Shown here: positions 9,073 to 18,957 of the stretch, piece by piece | Numbering within the stretch: position 1 is the stretch's first letter | Layout: each line of letters starts with the position of its first letter | From: CAINVV01 sp963663675 | GTDB lineage: Bacteria; Bacteroidota; Bacteroidia; Bacteroidales; Prolixibacteraceae | Reading direction: 5' to 3' | Assembly (NCBI GenBank): GCA_963663675.1 | Contig: OY760498.1 | Coordinates: 1,240,001 to 1,304,000, forward strand | Length of the DNA: 64,000 nucleotides | Program-made: the position numbers and the translations under genes | Notes under the pieces: model-generated | What the model was told of the DNA's origin: nothing | Database searches by the model: none | What the model saw: only the letters and a program-made list of their open reading frames with translations

Positions 9073-10554
9073 TTAAACTGGCATATCAGGCAATGAATAA
9101 GGTGCACGATATGTATGCTTGATCAGTTCAGCGGCAAATTGCTTGGCAGGAACAGGATCAGTCCATTTTTTATTGAATGTTGGGTGACCGTCATGAATAA
9201 CGAAATTATCTTCCAGGCAAATTTTAACGGCTTCATCATCCTTGAGGTTGGTGAACTGCATGTTCGGACCATCCCATTCAAGAACTTTCTTTAGTCCTTG
9301 CAAACGTACGGCGAGAACACCCATCACAACCATTTCATTGAACGGACCTGACTGGCTGAAGTCTGAAGCGGTCTGAACACGGCTTTCAGGACTTTCCTTG
9401 GCAGCGCGGATCCAGTCCTGCTCATGGCTGACGGTAATTCTTCTGCGTTTTTGTGGAACTACCGGAACTTTACCTGAGAGTAACCATGGATCTTTTCCAT
9501 AACATCCGCAGATAAGTGTGTCTTTGGTCCCGTGGAAAATCACACCACCACCGGAGTTGTTCATATCTTTGCCAGCAGGCCAGTTTAGCGGCATCTCAGG
9601 TTTAAGACCACCGTCGTACCAAATAACCTTAACTTCAGGTAAATTAATCTTGATGTCTTTTTGTTTTGGCCTTGCGGGGAAGGTCAGCGAAACCATCTGA
9701 GCATTAGGGGCGCTGTCTGTCAACAACAAGGTAGAACTGCCCTGAGCCTTTGTCGGGTAACCAAGTTTCATTGCTGCGAATACAGGATGAAGGATATGGC
9801 ATGCCATATCACCCAGGGCGCCGGTACCAAAATCCCACCAGCCTCTCCAGTTCCATGGATGGTAAATCTCATTGTAAGGACGCATTTGTGCAGTTCCGAT
9901 AAAGAGATCCCATGCCAGTGTGTCGGGAACCCATTGGCCATTTGTAGGACGGTTTAAGCCTTGTGGCCAGATTGGACGGTCAGTGAAAGCTTCGATTTTT
10001 GTTACTTCACCAATTTCACCATTCCAGATCCATTCGCAGGTGAGACTTACGCCATCTCCGGAAGAACCCTGGTTACCCATTTGGGTGGCTACCTTGGTTT
10101 TTTCTGCAAGTTTAGTCAGCAACCTGGATTCATAAACGGTGTGCGTCAGAGGTTTCTGGGTGTAAACATGTTTCCCCATTGTCATAGCGTGGGCGGTTGT
10201 AATGGCGTGGCTATGGTCGGCAGTGGCGACCAGAACAGCGTCAAATGACTTGCCCATTTCGTCATACATTACACGCCAGTCTTTGTATTTTTTGGCGTTC
10301 GGGAAGTGTTTGAAAACCGGATCACTGTACTTCCAGTCGACATCGCATAAACCAACGATGTTTTCGGTTTCCATATTCTTCAGGTTGCCAAAACCCATAC
10401 CGCCAATTCCTACACCGACGATGTTAAGCTTGTCGCTGGGTGCTTTGTGGCCTAAACCGGCGATAGTGTTCGAAGGGACAAGGGTGATACCTGCAGCTAC
10501 TGCAGAAGTAGTTCCCAAAAATCCTCTTCTCGAAACTTTGTTTTTCTCCTTCAT
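9073..10554 (-). CDS. Tat-exported Gfo/Idh/MocA family oxidoreductase
   Basis: A 493-residue NAD(P)-dependent oxidoreductase-fold protein. The N-terminus has a twin-arginine signal (SRRGFLGTTSA) predicting folded export to the periplasm. A Rossmann domain follows (LNIVGVGIGGMGFGNL) with VATADHSHAITTAHAM and the family's KPL region as QKPLTHTVYESR, then the C-terminal alpha/beta domain with WNWRGWWDFGTGALGDMACHI. Secreted members in Bacteroidota are thought to act on sugars or glycosides. The substrate is not predictable here. It is monocistronic, with a convergent gene on one side and 214 bases before the outer-membrane receptor on the other. A second family member lies at 26969-28339. Confidence 0.88.
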   Translation of the reverse strand: MKEKNKVSRRGFLGTTSAVAAGITLVPSNTIAGLGHKAPSDKLNIVGVGIGGMGFGNLKNMETENIVGLCDVDWKYSDPVFKHFPNAKKYKDWRVMYDEMGKSFDAVLVATADHSHAITTAHAMTMGKHVYTQKPLTHTVYESRLLTKLAEKTKVATQMGNQGSSGDGVSLTCEWIWNGEIGEVTKIEAFTDRPIWPQGLNRPTNGQWVPDTLAWDLFIGTAQMRPYNEIYHPWNWRGWWDFGTGALGDMACHILHPVFAAMKLGYPTKAQGSSTLLLTDSAPNAQMVSLTFPARPKQKDIKINLPEVKVIWYDGGLKPEMPLNWPAGKDMNNSGGGVIFHGTKDTLICGCYGKDPWLLSGKVPVVPQKRRRITVSHEQDWIRAAKESPESRVQTASDFSQSGPFNEMVVMGVLAVRLQGLKKVLEWDGPNMQFTNLKDDEAVKICLEDNFVIHDGHPTFNKKWTDPVPAKQFAAELIKHTYRAPYSLPDMPV

Positions 10555-10768
10555 CAGAATAAAATTTATAGAATTAAAGAATTTTGTAACGTAGCCGTAA
10601 ATATAATTATTTTATTGGCTTGAAATCCTAGTTAATGTAATCATTCGGCTTAAAATTTTATAATTTTTATTCACGAATCTAAAAAAGCTTTGTTTTTTGC
10701 TAATCCCTTTTTAGTAAAGTTTTTAAAATTAAAAAAGCTCATCTGTCACCGGAATAATGAAATGATAA

Positions 10769-13261
10769 CTAAAACTCACCCATACCTCCAGCTTCATTTC
10801 CACTGGAATCCGGACCTTCATTCCCTGGTTTTGTTTTGAAATTATTGAGTTTGTAACTCAGTGTAAGCTGGACTATCTGTGATTCGCGCTTGAAAGTGTA
10901 CTGATTTTCAAAATTTGTTCCATAAGACGATCCGCTAAATTTCATGGTGCCAAAAATGTCCTGTACCTGAAGTGTGGCAGAGAGCTTGTTTTTCATAAAA
11001 TCCTGTTTGAGAGAACCATTGGCGAAATACATGCCGTCACGGCTTCCCTGGGCAGATACTGTTGGTCCGCGATAAATTCCCATTAGCTGGAAACGCGTGT
11101 TTTTAGCCAGCTTCATGTCAAAATTTAGCTTCCCGTCAAAATTGGTACTTTGCTGATCAACACTTTCGCCGTTAATTGCACCTTTTAGCCAGTAATTGTA
11201 AAGTGTTCCGCTGGCAACAAGGCGCATTCCGGGTTTTATCTCATAATTGATCATTAGTTCGCTTCCGAGGGAGTAATCATTGTTCATATTAGACATGGTA
11301 TTGTACATGATGCCATCCTCGCCCAGGGTCTGAATTCTGGTCATAAGATCTTTTGTGTGACGATAATATCCTTCCAGGGATATAAATGAGGTTTTTAAGC
11401 GTTTCAGCAATGTTAATTCATAGGATCCGGCATATTCAGGTGTCAGGTTAGGATTGCCTATCCTGGTATTGTATGGGTCCATAAAAGTAGGGAAAGGTTC
11501 AAGCATGAATCCTTCAGGTCTGTTTAATCTCCTGCTGTAGCTGGCTTGCAGCTCATATTCCCTGGTAAATTTCTGAGAAAGGTGGATCGTCGGGAAAAAA
11601 TCCATCCGGTTGAAAGTGTAGGTCTTATTCGCCCTTGAACTGAACAAACTTCGGTTGGTATACTCGGTTCTCAATCCTGCCTGGTAAGAAAAGCTGTTAT
11701 TGGTGTGGGAAAAAGTGCCATAAAGAGCATGGATATATTGTGAAAAATCCACCTTACTGCTGTATTTTGGATTTTTCAACCAATCGTCAGAAGTATAATT
11801 GTACTCTTCAAAAACGAAATCTTCCATACTCTTCTGGTACCTGCCCTGATAACCTGCTTCAAGCTTATCTTTTTCGTTTACAGGCAATGTATAGTTGATT
11901 TTCAAACGGTAGTCATTTTCATTCGGACTTTCGTTGGATCTGTATTTGTACGGTTCAGATTCAATGGGTTTCCATTGTGAGTCAGTATTATAGTTGATGT
12001 TATTTGTGATATCATCCCCATTCTCGCCTGAAAAGTAAAATATTGTTTCAAGCTCATGCCCTTTGTTGTTAAACTTATGGTTGAGACTCAGGTTTCCGCT
12101 CCAATAATTATTGCTTCGGCCAGAACTGTTATCCTGGTAAAGATAGGTTGACGGAATTCCGAGGTTGTAGCTTGTAGTTTGATTACCAAGGTTTGCATCT
12201 CCGTGTTCCATGTATCCTATAGTCCCTGTAATACCTATTGATGTTGAAGAATTGAACGTGTAATCAATACCTCCTTTTATGTTGTGACCCTTGTGCAACA
12301 TAGACCCGTCTGTTTGCGATTGCCTCGTGGAGATCGTATCCCCCGAAGTAATTTTCTGCAAATAATTCCTGGTTCCTTTCATATTCATGTTTGCAAAATC
12401 ACCTCCCAACATGAAATCCCACTTTTTGGAGCGATAGGTGAAAGTAGCATCTCCGCGGTATCTGTCATTCACCCCGGCTGTCAGGTTTAAAAGTCCGCTA
12501 AATGAATCCTTTTGGTTTCGCTTCATCACTACGTTGATAATCCCCGAATCTCCGTCGGGATCATATTTGGCAGATGGGTTTGTGATGATCTCAATCTTAT
12601 CGATTCCGGAAGCCGGAAGTTGCCTCAGAGCATCACTACCCTTAACGACACTGGGCTTTCCGTCAATCAATACTGTGAAGTTGGAACTGCCCCTCAGCGT
12701 AACGTTACCCTCAAAGTCTGTCTGAACAGAGGGGGTATTTTCCAGGACTTCAACCGCCGTACCGCCTGTAGATACAATATTCTGACTCACATTGACCACT
12801 CTCCGGTCAATTTTGAATTCAACCCTTTGTTTTTCTGCTACTACCTCCACTTCTTTGATTTTCTGATCGGTAGAAACCAGTTTGATGGTTCCAAGGTCTA
12901 TGACTGGTTTGGCCGGGGTTATCTGCAGCTGAATGGTTTTTTTTGCAAACCCAATAAAATTGACACTCAGGTAATATTTCCCGGGAGCTAGGTTTTTTAG
13001 TTCGAATGCACCATTGTCTGAGGTCATAATTCCCCCAGCCACTGTGGAGTCGGCTGCTGCAAAGATGGCAACATTGGCGTATCCCATAGGAGCATCAGTT
13101 TCGGCTTCTATAACTTTTCCCCTTACAACAAATTTTTTTGTTGCAGGATTGGTATTATTTGATGTTGAGGTTGCAGGAGTAGACTCCATGGGAGGGGCGG
13201 ATTGCCCTTTAGCTGTTAAAAGCGCTGTAAGGAACAGAAATAATAATAAAAAATGTTTCAT
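10769..13261 (-). CDS. outer-membrane receptor with CarboxypepD_reg-like domain and TonB-type barrel
   Basis: An 830-residue outer-membrane protein: signal peptide (to about residue 19), an Ig-like CarboxypepD_reg-like domain (about 45-135, VRGKVIEAETDAPMGYANV), a plug domain (about 145-250, with VLENTPSVQTDFEGNVTLRG and GIDKIEIITNPSAKYDPDGD) and a long C-terminal barrel. This matches the outer-membrane beta-barrel protein family related to TonB-dependent receptors. There is no adjacent SusD-like gene, so it is not a classical SusCD pair. The ligand is unknown. It is a single gene with about 110-210 bases on each side. Confidence 0.87.
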   Translation of the reverse strand: MKHFLLLFLFLTALLTAKGQSAPPMESTPATSTSNNTNPATKKFVVRGKVIEAETDAPMGYANVAIFAAADSTVAGGIMTSDNGAFELKNLAPGKYYLSVNFIGFAKKTIQLQITPAKPVIDLGTIKLVSTDQKIKEVEVVAEKQRVEFKIDRRVVNVSQNIVSTGGTAVEVLENTPSVQTDFEGNVTLRGSSNFTVLIDGKPSVVKGSDALRQLPASGIDKIEIITNPSAKYDPDGDSGIINVVMKRNQKDSFSGLLNLTAGVNDRYRGDATFTYRSKKWDFMLGGDFANMNMKGTRNYLQKITSGDTISTRQSQTDGSMLHKGHNIKGGIDYTFNSSTSIGITGTIGYMEHGDANLGNQTTSYNLGIPSTYLYQDNSSGRSNNYWSGNLSLNHKFNNKGHELETIFYFSGENGDDITNNINYNTDSQWKPIESEPYKYRSNESPNENDYRLKINYTLPVNEKDKLEAGYQGRYQKSMEDFVFEEYNYTSDDWLKNPKYSSKVDFSQYIHALYGTFSHTNNSFSYQAGLRTEYTNRSLFSSRANKTYTFNRMDFFPTIHLSQKFTREYELQASYSRRLNRPEGFMLEPFPTFMDPYNTRIGNPNLTPEYAGSYELTLLKRLKTSFISLEGYYRHTKDLMTRIQTLGEDGIMYNTMSNMNNDYSLGSELMINYEIKPGMRLVASGTLYNYWLKGAINGESVDQQSTNFDGKLNFDMKLAKNTRFQLMGIYRGPTVSAQGSRDGMYFANGSLKQDFMKNKLSATLQVQDIFGTMKFSGSSYGTNFENQYTFKRESQIVQLTLSYKLNNFKTKPGNEGPDSSGNEAGGMGEF

Positions 13262-13374
13262 GAATCAATTACTTGTTGTTTACAGGCTTTGACGTAGTTG
13301 ATCCAATACAGTTTAAAGAACCGTTGTTAATTAAAAGTTAAATATAAAATAGGGTCTGTATTTCAGGTAATTAG

Positions 13375-14421
13375 TTAGTCTTTTATTTGCATTGCGACAG
13401 ATATGGGAAGATGATCACTAACTCCACCATGATATACCGGACCAATGTAAGTCCGGAATGGCTTGTCCCCCAAGAATTTATTATCCTCTTCCATTAAGAA
13501 TTTCTCAGTGCAGATTTTTGCCCCTGGTGGAGATATTTGTAAACCATTGCCGAGAAAAAGATTATAAGAACAGATAAACTGATCAAAAATTTCCCATTGT
13601 CCTTTGGTCCTGATGGTTCCAATTCTACTTTTTAGCCATTTGCCGGAAAGGTTAACAAGCTTGTCCTGTTCATTATTGCCGTCCGGCCGATTTGTACGCA
13701 AAATCCTGGTGAAGCACTCCTCATCCGGTGTTGCATTGAAATCCCCCATCAGTAAAAATTTGCTTTCTGGTGATTTTAAAACCAGGAAGTCAAGTTTCTT
13801 TCGCATGATGGAGGCTGTAATGTTACGTTTCTCCATTGATTCAGTATATCCTCCACTTCTTGAGGGCCAGTGGTTGACAAAAAAACTGATGGTTTCATTT
13901 CCTAATTTGGCTTTGAAAAATAGTATATCCCTGGAAATAAAACGATTGACACCTTTCCCCAAAACCGGAATAAAATCATAGTCTACTGGTGAAACAGTTG
14001 TTTTCCGATACAACAAGGCAACATCAATTCCACGCTGATCAGGGGATTCCTTGTGAATAATACCATAATTGGCCTTTTTTAAGGGCGTATTATTGATTAA
14101 ATATTGTATAACCCACAAATTTTCAATCTCAGCCAGACCAATTATATCAGGAAAATGGCCTTCAGAGGCGGAAACGATGGCCCTGTATACCATCATTGCT
14201 TTTTGATTCAGCCGGGTCATGGACCATCTATTCTTGCCCGAAGGAGTAAATTCATCGTCATTGGTTGCCGGATCATTCCTGGGATCGAACAGATTTTCAG
14301 TATTGTAAAATACAATTCTGTATTCACCACCATTATTATTTTGACCGGATAGCTTTAACGAGAAAAGGACCAGGAAGAAGTAAAGGGCAGGTTTGTACCT
14401 GAAGAAAAAAATCGTTCGCAT
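13375..14421 (-). CDS. endonuclease/exonuclease/phosphatase (EEP) family protein
   Basis: A 348-residue exported member of the EEP fold, with a short N-terminal hydrophobic segment (about residues 10-26). Key metal-binding and catalytic segments are present: YNTENLFD, GLAEIENL, RGIDVALLY, FVNHWPSR, LLMGDFNATPDE and the C-terminal SDHLP. These fit a Mg-dependent phosphodiesterase or nuclease; whether it cuts DNA, nucleotides or lipids cannot be told. It abuts the lipoprotein gene upstream (the stop of that gene and this start are adjacent), so the two are an operon and may work together at the cell surface. Confidence 0.85.
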   Translation of the reverse strand: MRTIFFFRYKPALYFFLVLFSLKLSGQNNNGGEYRIVFYNTENLFDPRNDPATNDDEFTPSGKNRWSMTRLNQKAMMVYRAIVSASEGHFPDIIGLAEIENLWVIQYLINNTPLKKANYGIIHKESPDQRGIDVALLYRKTTVSPVDYDFIPVLGKGVNRFISRDILFFKAKLGNETISFFVNHWPSRSGGYTESMEKRNITASIMRKKLDFLVLKSPESKFLLMGDFNATPDEECFTRILRTNRPDGNNEQDKLVNLSGKWLKSRIGTIRTKGQWEIFDQFICSYNLFLGNGLQISPPGAKICTEKFLMEEDNKFLGDKPFRTYIGPVYHGGVSDHLPISVAMQIKD

Positions 14422-15846
14422 CTATTTTTTCCTCTCAATACGTTCGTAAGCGCCCAGATCCGGTCCTGCATCAACAGTTCTGGCTGCACCTTTGTAGTCA
14501 AACGGTACTATTTTGGCATACATATCCTTTCCCTTGTCTTTTGCAACAGACATCGTGTCAAGCTCGTAATTTCCCTTTTGTGGATTAATAAATCGTGGAG
14601 GGATGTTGCGAATAATTTCTACGAAACGATCGGGTGATTTGATTTTGAATGTATCTGAAATTTGAATGAGGCAATGGTCGAACAGGTAATTGCTCTTTCC
14701 CTGTTTATCCATCGAAATGTTGAGTTCATCCCGGTTTAGTCCGCCAATGATACAATTGCCGAAAACTGCCTGATTAAGGTCTCCTACATATTTAGCACCA
14801 TCTTTATTGCTGACCAGGTAGTTGGAGAGGGTCAAAGTTTCGGTTCTGCGAATGTTGTTAAAGCTGTAAATACTATTGTTGCTAAATGTCGTATGGTAAA
14901 AGCAGTAGTCCCCACCCAGAAGGAGTGCAGTATTGTAATATCCTACATTGGCAATTATACAGTTATAAGCCAGAATTTTAGATTTCATAGCCCAGATTCC
15001 TGACCAGCTCATATTCTCAATCCTGGTATTGGCCAGTTCAACAGATGCAAATCCCTCTTTTTCAATATTACCAACCTGTAATCCAATGTTTGCATTTTTG
15101 ATAATACTGTGATTGATAAGATTATCGTGGCTTCCTGAAAGAAGTGTGATTCCGTTCCACTGGTCAGGCAGATTTGCATATCCGCTTTCCAGGCGATCTC
15201 CTTTAAAAAGTACAGGTTCTTCCAGTGTCCCGTTTACCCGCAGTTTTCCCTTAATGATTAATCCTGAATTTTTATGGAAATAGATGGTACATCCGGGATC
15301 AATGGTAAGGGTCTGGGTTGAATCCACGAATGCATAATTGTATACCAGGTAGGGTTTTTCTTTTGTCCAGGTGGTAGTTTTCACCATTTCTGACTTAATC
15401 AGTTTGAAATCCTGTCCCCATGCAAGAAGTCTTATTTTTTGTTCCTTGTTATTGACCCTGAACAGAATGGAGTCTTCCGCAACCATGATCTGAGATGCTG
15501 CACTTTTATCAAATAGCGCTTCAACAAAGATGAATATACTGTCATGAGCCGGAATTTCAAGATTGAAGACTTCATTGGTGGCTTCTCCGTTGACATTAAG
15601 ACGGAAAGAACTTTTATCTTTTCCTGCCAGTTCGATGGATGAGATAATGATGCTGTTACTGGTGTAATTGTATACCCTAAGATTTTTGGTAGGGGAACCT
15701 ATTGTTGTAAATAAGGTATCAAAGGCAATGGTATCTGCCGAAAATGATAACAGCTTACCGCTGGAATCGCCGTCGTTCTCTTTCTGGCAACTTCCGAATA
15801 GAGATAGTGTCAGTGCTACAACCAATGCTTGTACAAAGATTCTCAT
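14422..15846 (-). CDS. lipoprotein with parallel beta-helix
   Basis: A 474-residue protein with a lipoprotein signal (SLFGSC, Cys near residue 20). An N-terminal Ig-like choice-of-anchor style region (TLFTTIGSPTKNLRVYNYTS) is followed by a right-handed beta-helix (about residues 150-400) rich in Asn/Ile repeats such as NHSIIKNANIGLQVGNI. It ends in the aligned DAGPDLGAYER motif common to secreted beta-helix proteins of Bacteroidota. No catalytic residues are evident, so a binding or surface-structural role is likely. It is the first gene of an operon with the EEP protein. A beta-helix lyase or esterase activity cannot be excluded. Confidence 0.78.
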   Translation of the reverse strand: MRIFVQALVVALTLSLFGSCQKENDGDSSGKLLSFSADTIAFDTLFTTIGSPTKNLRVYNYTSNSIIISSIELAGKDKSSFRLNVNGEATNEVFNLEIPAHDSIFIFVEALFDKSAASQIMVAEDSILFRVNNKEQKIRLLAWGQDFKLIKSEMVKTTTWTKEKPYLVYNYAFVDSTQTLTIDPGCTIYFHKNSGLIIKGKLRVNGTLEEPVLFKGDRLESGYANLPDQWNGITLLSGSHDNLINHSIIKNANIGLQVGNIEKEGFASVELANTRIENMSWSGIWAMKSKILAYNCIIANVGYYNTALLLGGDYCFYHTTFSNNSIYSFNNIRRTETLTLSNYLVSNKDGAKYVGDLNQAVFGNCIIGGLNRDELNISMDKQGKSNYLFDHCLIQISDTFKIKSPDRFVEIIRNIPPRFINPQKGNYELDTMSVAKDKGKDMYAKIVPFDYKGAARTVDAGPDLGAYERIERKK

Positions 15847-15955
15847 ACCGCCAAAGGTAGTTAAACAGAATTTGGTTTTCTAAAGGAAAAGACCTGGGGA
15901 ATGTGGTTATCCAAATATAACAAAAAAAAATGATTTTTAACCTTTTTTAACGAAA

Positions 15956-17398
15956 TTATTTTTCTCTGATCTTAATAAGGATCAATCCAAGAAATGTTAT
16001 TAATCCATTAATTATAACCAATTCAAATCCAATCTGGTAACCATTGAATAACTTTTCTGAATAGTTGTTGAGAAACCAGGATATAACAGGCGATAAGAAC
16101 ACAACAAGGGGTACCAGTCGATCCTTTATCCTGTACCGGGTCAGCATGCCGAATGCAAAAAGACCCAGCAAGGGGCCATAAGTCAAACCTGCAACTTTGA
16201 AAACAGCCATAACAACACTTTGGTTGTTGACAGCTTTGAAAATCAATATTACAATCAACAGTAGCAAAGAGAAACCTATGTGGGTGGTTCTCAGAATCAT
16301 GCGTTTATTTTTGTCCTCACGCGTTCTGAAATTCAGAAAATCAATACAAAAAGCTGTCGTCAGCGAAGTAAGAGCAGAGTCCGCACTGGCATAATTTGCC
16401 GCTGTAATCCCCAGCAGGAAGAATACTCCTATCATCATGCTCATGTGATTAATTGCCAGCATGGGATATAAGTCGTCGCTTTTTATTGGAAGGCTTATCT
16501 GGTGAGACTCCGCATAAATGTAAAGTAATGCGCCCAAAGTCAGGAACATCCATACGACGCCAACAAAAATGGCACTGAAAGTAACCATGTTTTTCTGTGC
16601 TTCTTTCAGATTTTTGCAGGTCAGATTCTTTTGCATCATATCCTGGTCAAGGCCGGACATGACAATGGTGATAAAAATGCCCGCCAGGAATTGCTTGGGA
16701 AAGAATTTTCCAGATCGCCAGTCCCAGTCAAAGACCTTTGAATGAGGACTATCTGCTACTTTCGAAATCATATCTCCAAAACTCCAGCCCAGGCTGCTGA
16801 AAATAAAGTAAATCGTCAGGATAACTGCTGAAATAAGAAAAATAGTTTGCAATGAATCTGTATAGATAATTGTCTTGACTCCTCCTTTGGTAGTATAAAT
16901 CCAGATCATCAGGATGCTGATCATAACCGTGACACCGAACGGAATACCAAAATGTGCAAAAAAGGCAAGTTGGAGAACTTCGGCCACCAGGTACATCCTG
17001 AAGGCAGCCCCAATGGTTCTGGAAAGCAGAAAGAAAAATGAGCCTGATTTGTAGGAGAAATAACCTAGCCGCTCCTCCAGGTAAGTGTAAATGGAAATGA
17101 GATTCATGCGGTAATACACAGGAAGCAACACAAATGCCACAATCATGTAACCCACAAAGTTACCCATCACAAATTCAAAATAAGTAAAGGATGAATTGCC
17201 AACTTCTCCGGGAACTGAGATAAATGTTACTCCTGAAATGGTTGTACCAATCATTCCAAAAGCCACAACAAACCAGGGAGATTTGCGGTTAGCCGTGAAA
17301 AATGTATCAGTTGTGGCTTTTCTGCTTGTAAGGTAAGCCACGATAATAAGCAGTACAAAATACCCTGAAAGAAGTGCCGCGACAAGTATTGGCTTCAT
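15956..17398 (-). CDS. sodium:solute symporter (SSS family)
   Basis: A 480-residue integral inner-membrane protein with about 13 hydrophobic segments. The typical SSS features are visible: FGMIGTTISGVTFISVPGE in the first helices, the GAAFRMYLVAEVLQLAF region, YTTKGGVKTIIYTDSLQT, and the late YGPLLGLFAFGML segment. It imports an organic solute with Na+. Bacteroidota homologues are often near cell-wall or sugar recycling genes, and here it lies next to namZ, so a muropeptide- or amino-sugar-type substrate is a reasonable but unproven guess. It is followed by the beta-helix lipoprotein after 109 bases. Confidence 0.9.
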   Translation of the reverse strand: MKPILVAALLSGYFVLLIIVAYLTSRKATTDTFFTANRKSPWFVVAFGMIGTTISGVTFISVPGEVGNSSFTYFEFVMGNFVGYMIVAFVLLPVYYRMNLISIYTYLEERLGYFSYKSGSFFFLLSRTIGAAFRMYLVAEVLQLAFFAHFGIPFGVTVMISILMIWIYTTKGGVKTIIYTDSLQTIFLISAVILTIYFIFSSLGWSFGDMISKVADSPHSKVFDWDWRSGKFFPKQFLAGIFITIVMSGLDQDMMQKNLTCKNLKEAQKNMVTFSAIFVGVVWMFLTLGALLYIYAESHQISLPIKSDDLYPMLAINHMSMMIGVFFLLGITAANYASADSALTSLTTAFCIDFLNFRTREDKNKRMILRTTHIGFSLLLLIVILIFKAVNNQSVVMAVFKVAGLTYGPLLGLFAFGMLTRYRIKDRLVPLVVFLSPVISWFLNNYSEKLFNGYQIGFELVIINGLITFLGLILIKIREK

Positions 17399-17505
17399 AA
17401 ATGAGTCTTAACTTTGCTCTGTTGGTGAAATAAATAACAGCAAAATATTATTTTACTATTTCTTCAATTTTGAAAAATGTCACATAGCCAAGTTTTTATG
17501 GCCTT

Positions 17506-18714
17506 TTAATAAAGTAAATATTTGGATCTGATTTCTTTGTAACGGTTTAGCCCGTCCTGCCAGCTTTCAGTAATTTCTTTTTCACTTTTCCCTTCCCTGA
17601 TGAGTTTCAATACCTTGTCATCACCCATTAAAAGATTGAACCACCTTTCATTACTCAGGAAGTCAGCAGGCTGACTGAATTGCCTGTACCAGTCAAGAAA
17701 GTACTTCAAAGTAAATTCCGGTATCGTGTCCAGATTTCTCAGATCTTGTCCGTAGCAAATTTTGTCTTTGTGTAACGGGTTCATTTCAAAGCCTTTCAGA
17801 CTTTGCGGTACAAAAGAAAATGGCCCAAATTTCGGATCCGGGTACCCCATTACCTGGAAAGGAAAAGTTGTGCCTCTTCCGATACTGACTTTGGTCGCTT
17901 CGAAAAAGCATAGAGACGGGTAAAGCCTGATAGCGGCATAGTTTGGTAAATTGGGAGAAGGTTTGACTGGGGGCTCGTAGACCGATTTATGCGTATAATT
18001 TTTAACAGAAATTATTTTGAGTTCACATTTTAGACCATTTTTCAGCCAGCCTTCACCATTGATCATTTGTGCCATTTCTCCGACCGTACAGCCATGTACA
18101 ACCGGGACAGGATCAACCCCGACAAAAGATTTGAACGCCGGTTTCAGAACAGGTCCTGCGCAATAATCGCCATTAGGATTGGGCCTGTCAAGAATCATCA
18201 GTTGCTTCCCGTTTTCAGCGCAGGACTCCATCACATAATGAAGGGTACTAATGTATGTGTAAAACCGGCATCCAACATCCTGTATGTCATAAATTATGAG
18301 GTCTAAGTCCTGGAGTTGCTCCTTGCTCGGTTGCCTGTTATTACCATAAATGGAAATAATCGGAATACCGGTCTTCAGATCGACAGAATTATTGATCCTT
18401 TCTCCTGCATCTGCCTCGCCGCGGAAGCCATGTTCGGGTGCAAACAGCACTTTTATGACAACGCCTTTAATCGTTAGAAAATCAACCAGATGCATCCCCT
18501 GGGCTCTGGAGGTTTGGTTCACTACCATTCCGATGCGCAATCCGTTCAATGATTCCAGATAAAGTCCTGGCTGATCCGCACCGCAAACCGGAACATTTTC
18601 CCTTGCTCTTAAAGTGCCGGCGCAGAAGACCAAAACGCTAAGAGCAATAACAGTATGGATCCATTTCAATATTTGTCGATTACAAGGATAATCAAATAGT
18701 AAATATTGCTTCAT
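17506..18714 (-). CDS. namZ: exo-beta-N-acetylmuramidase NamZ-like (DUF1343)
   Basis: A 402-residue exported protein with a signal peptide (about residues 18-40). The DUF1343 signatures are clear: GMVVNQTSR, VLFAPEHGFRGEADAGE, IYDIQDVGCRFYTYISTLHY, LDRPNPNGDYCAGPVL, and FFEATKVSIGRGTTFPFQ. Characterised members release MurNAc from the non-reducing end of peptidoglycan fragments. In B. subtilis namZ lies with nagZ and amiE. Here the divergently transcribed gene at 18958 encodes an AmiE/beta-lactamase-like domain with part of a GH3 (NagZ) protein, which supports a peptidoglycan-recycling site. Specific activity is inferred from the family. Confidence 0.88.
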   Translation of the reverse strand: MKQYLLFDYPCNRQILKWIHTVIALSVLVFCAGTLRARENVPVCGADQPGLYLESLNGLRIGMVVNQTSRAQGMHLVDFLTIKGVVIKVLFAPEHGFRGEADAGERINNSVDLKTGIPIISIYGNNRQPSKEQLQDLDLIIYDIQDVGCRFYTYISTLHYVMESCAENGKQLMILDRPNPNGDYCAGPVLKPAFKSFVGVDPVPVVHGCTVGEMAQMINGEGWLKNGLKCELKIISVKNYTHKSVYEPPVKPSPNLPNYAAIRLYPSLCFFEATKVSIGRGTTFPFQVMGYPDPKFGPFSFVPQSLKGFEMNPLHKDKICYGQDLRNLDTIPEFTLKYFLDWYRQFSQPADFLSNERWFNLLMGDDKVLKLIREGKSEKEITESWQDGLNRYKEIRSKYLLY

Positions 18715-18839
18715 GTAGATTTATTTAGTCGATGAAAGATAATTTGTATGGAGTAATAAAGAGCCTCTCAGTTTGAGACTTCCCGGTATTCAAATATAGG
18801 CTCCTTTTAAATATGCAAAGCGGGAATTTTTACTAAGAT

Positions 18840-18880
18840 ACAAGATAATGACAAAAATTTTGGTATCTTGTCATACCAAA
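18840..18880. promoter_or_regulatory. nested inverted repeats between divergent genes
   Basis: Three overlapping inverted repeats share the same bases: ACAAGATA (18840-18847) with TATCTTGT (18864-18871), ATGACA (18848-18853) with TGTCAT (18869-18874), and TTTGGTAT (18859-18866) with ATACCAAA (18873-18880). They are mutually exclusive as hairpins. The place, between namZ and the serine hydrolase, suits an operator or an RNA switch. This is a candidate only. Confidence 0.4.
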
Positions 18881-18957
18881 TATTAATTGAGCTGCCGGAT
18901 ATTGGAATTAACATGTTTTGGTTAGTTTTGAACTAAATCAACTGTAAGCTTCTATTG

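Noticed and set aside
10769..13261. SusC of a polysaccharide utilisation locus
   Set aside because: No SusD-like gene is adjacent, and the domain layout is that of the outer-membrane beta-barrel family related to TonB receptors.
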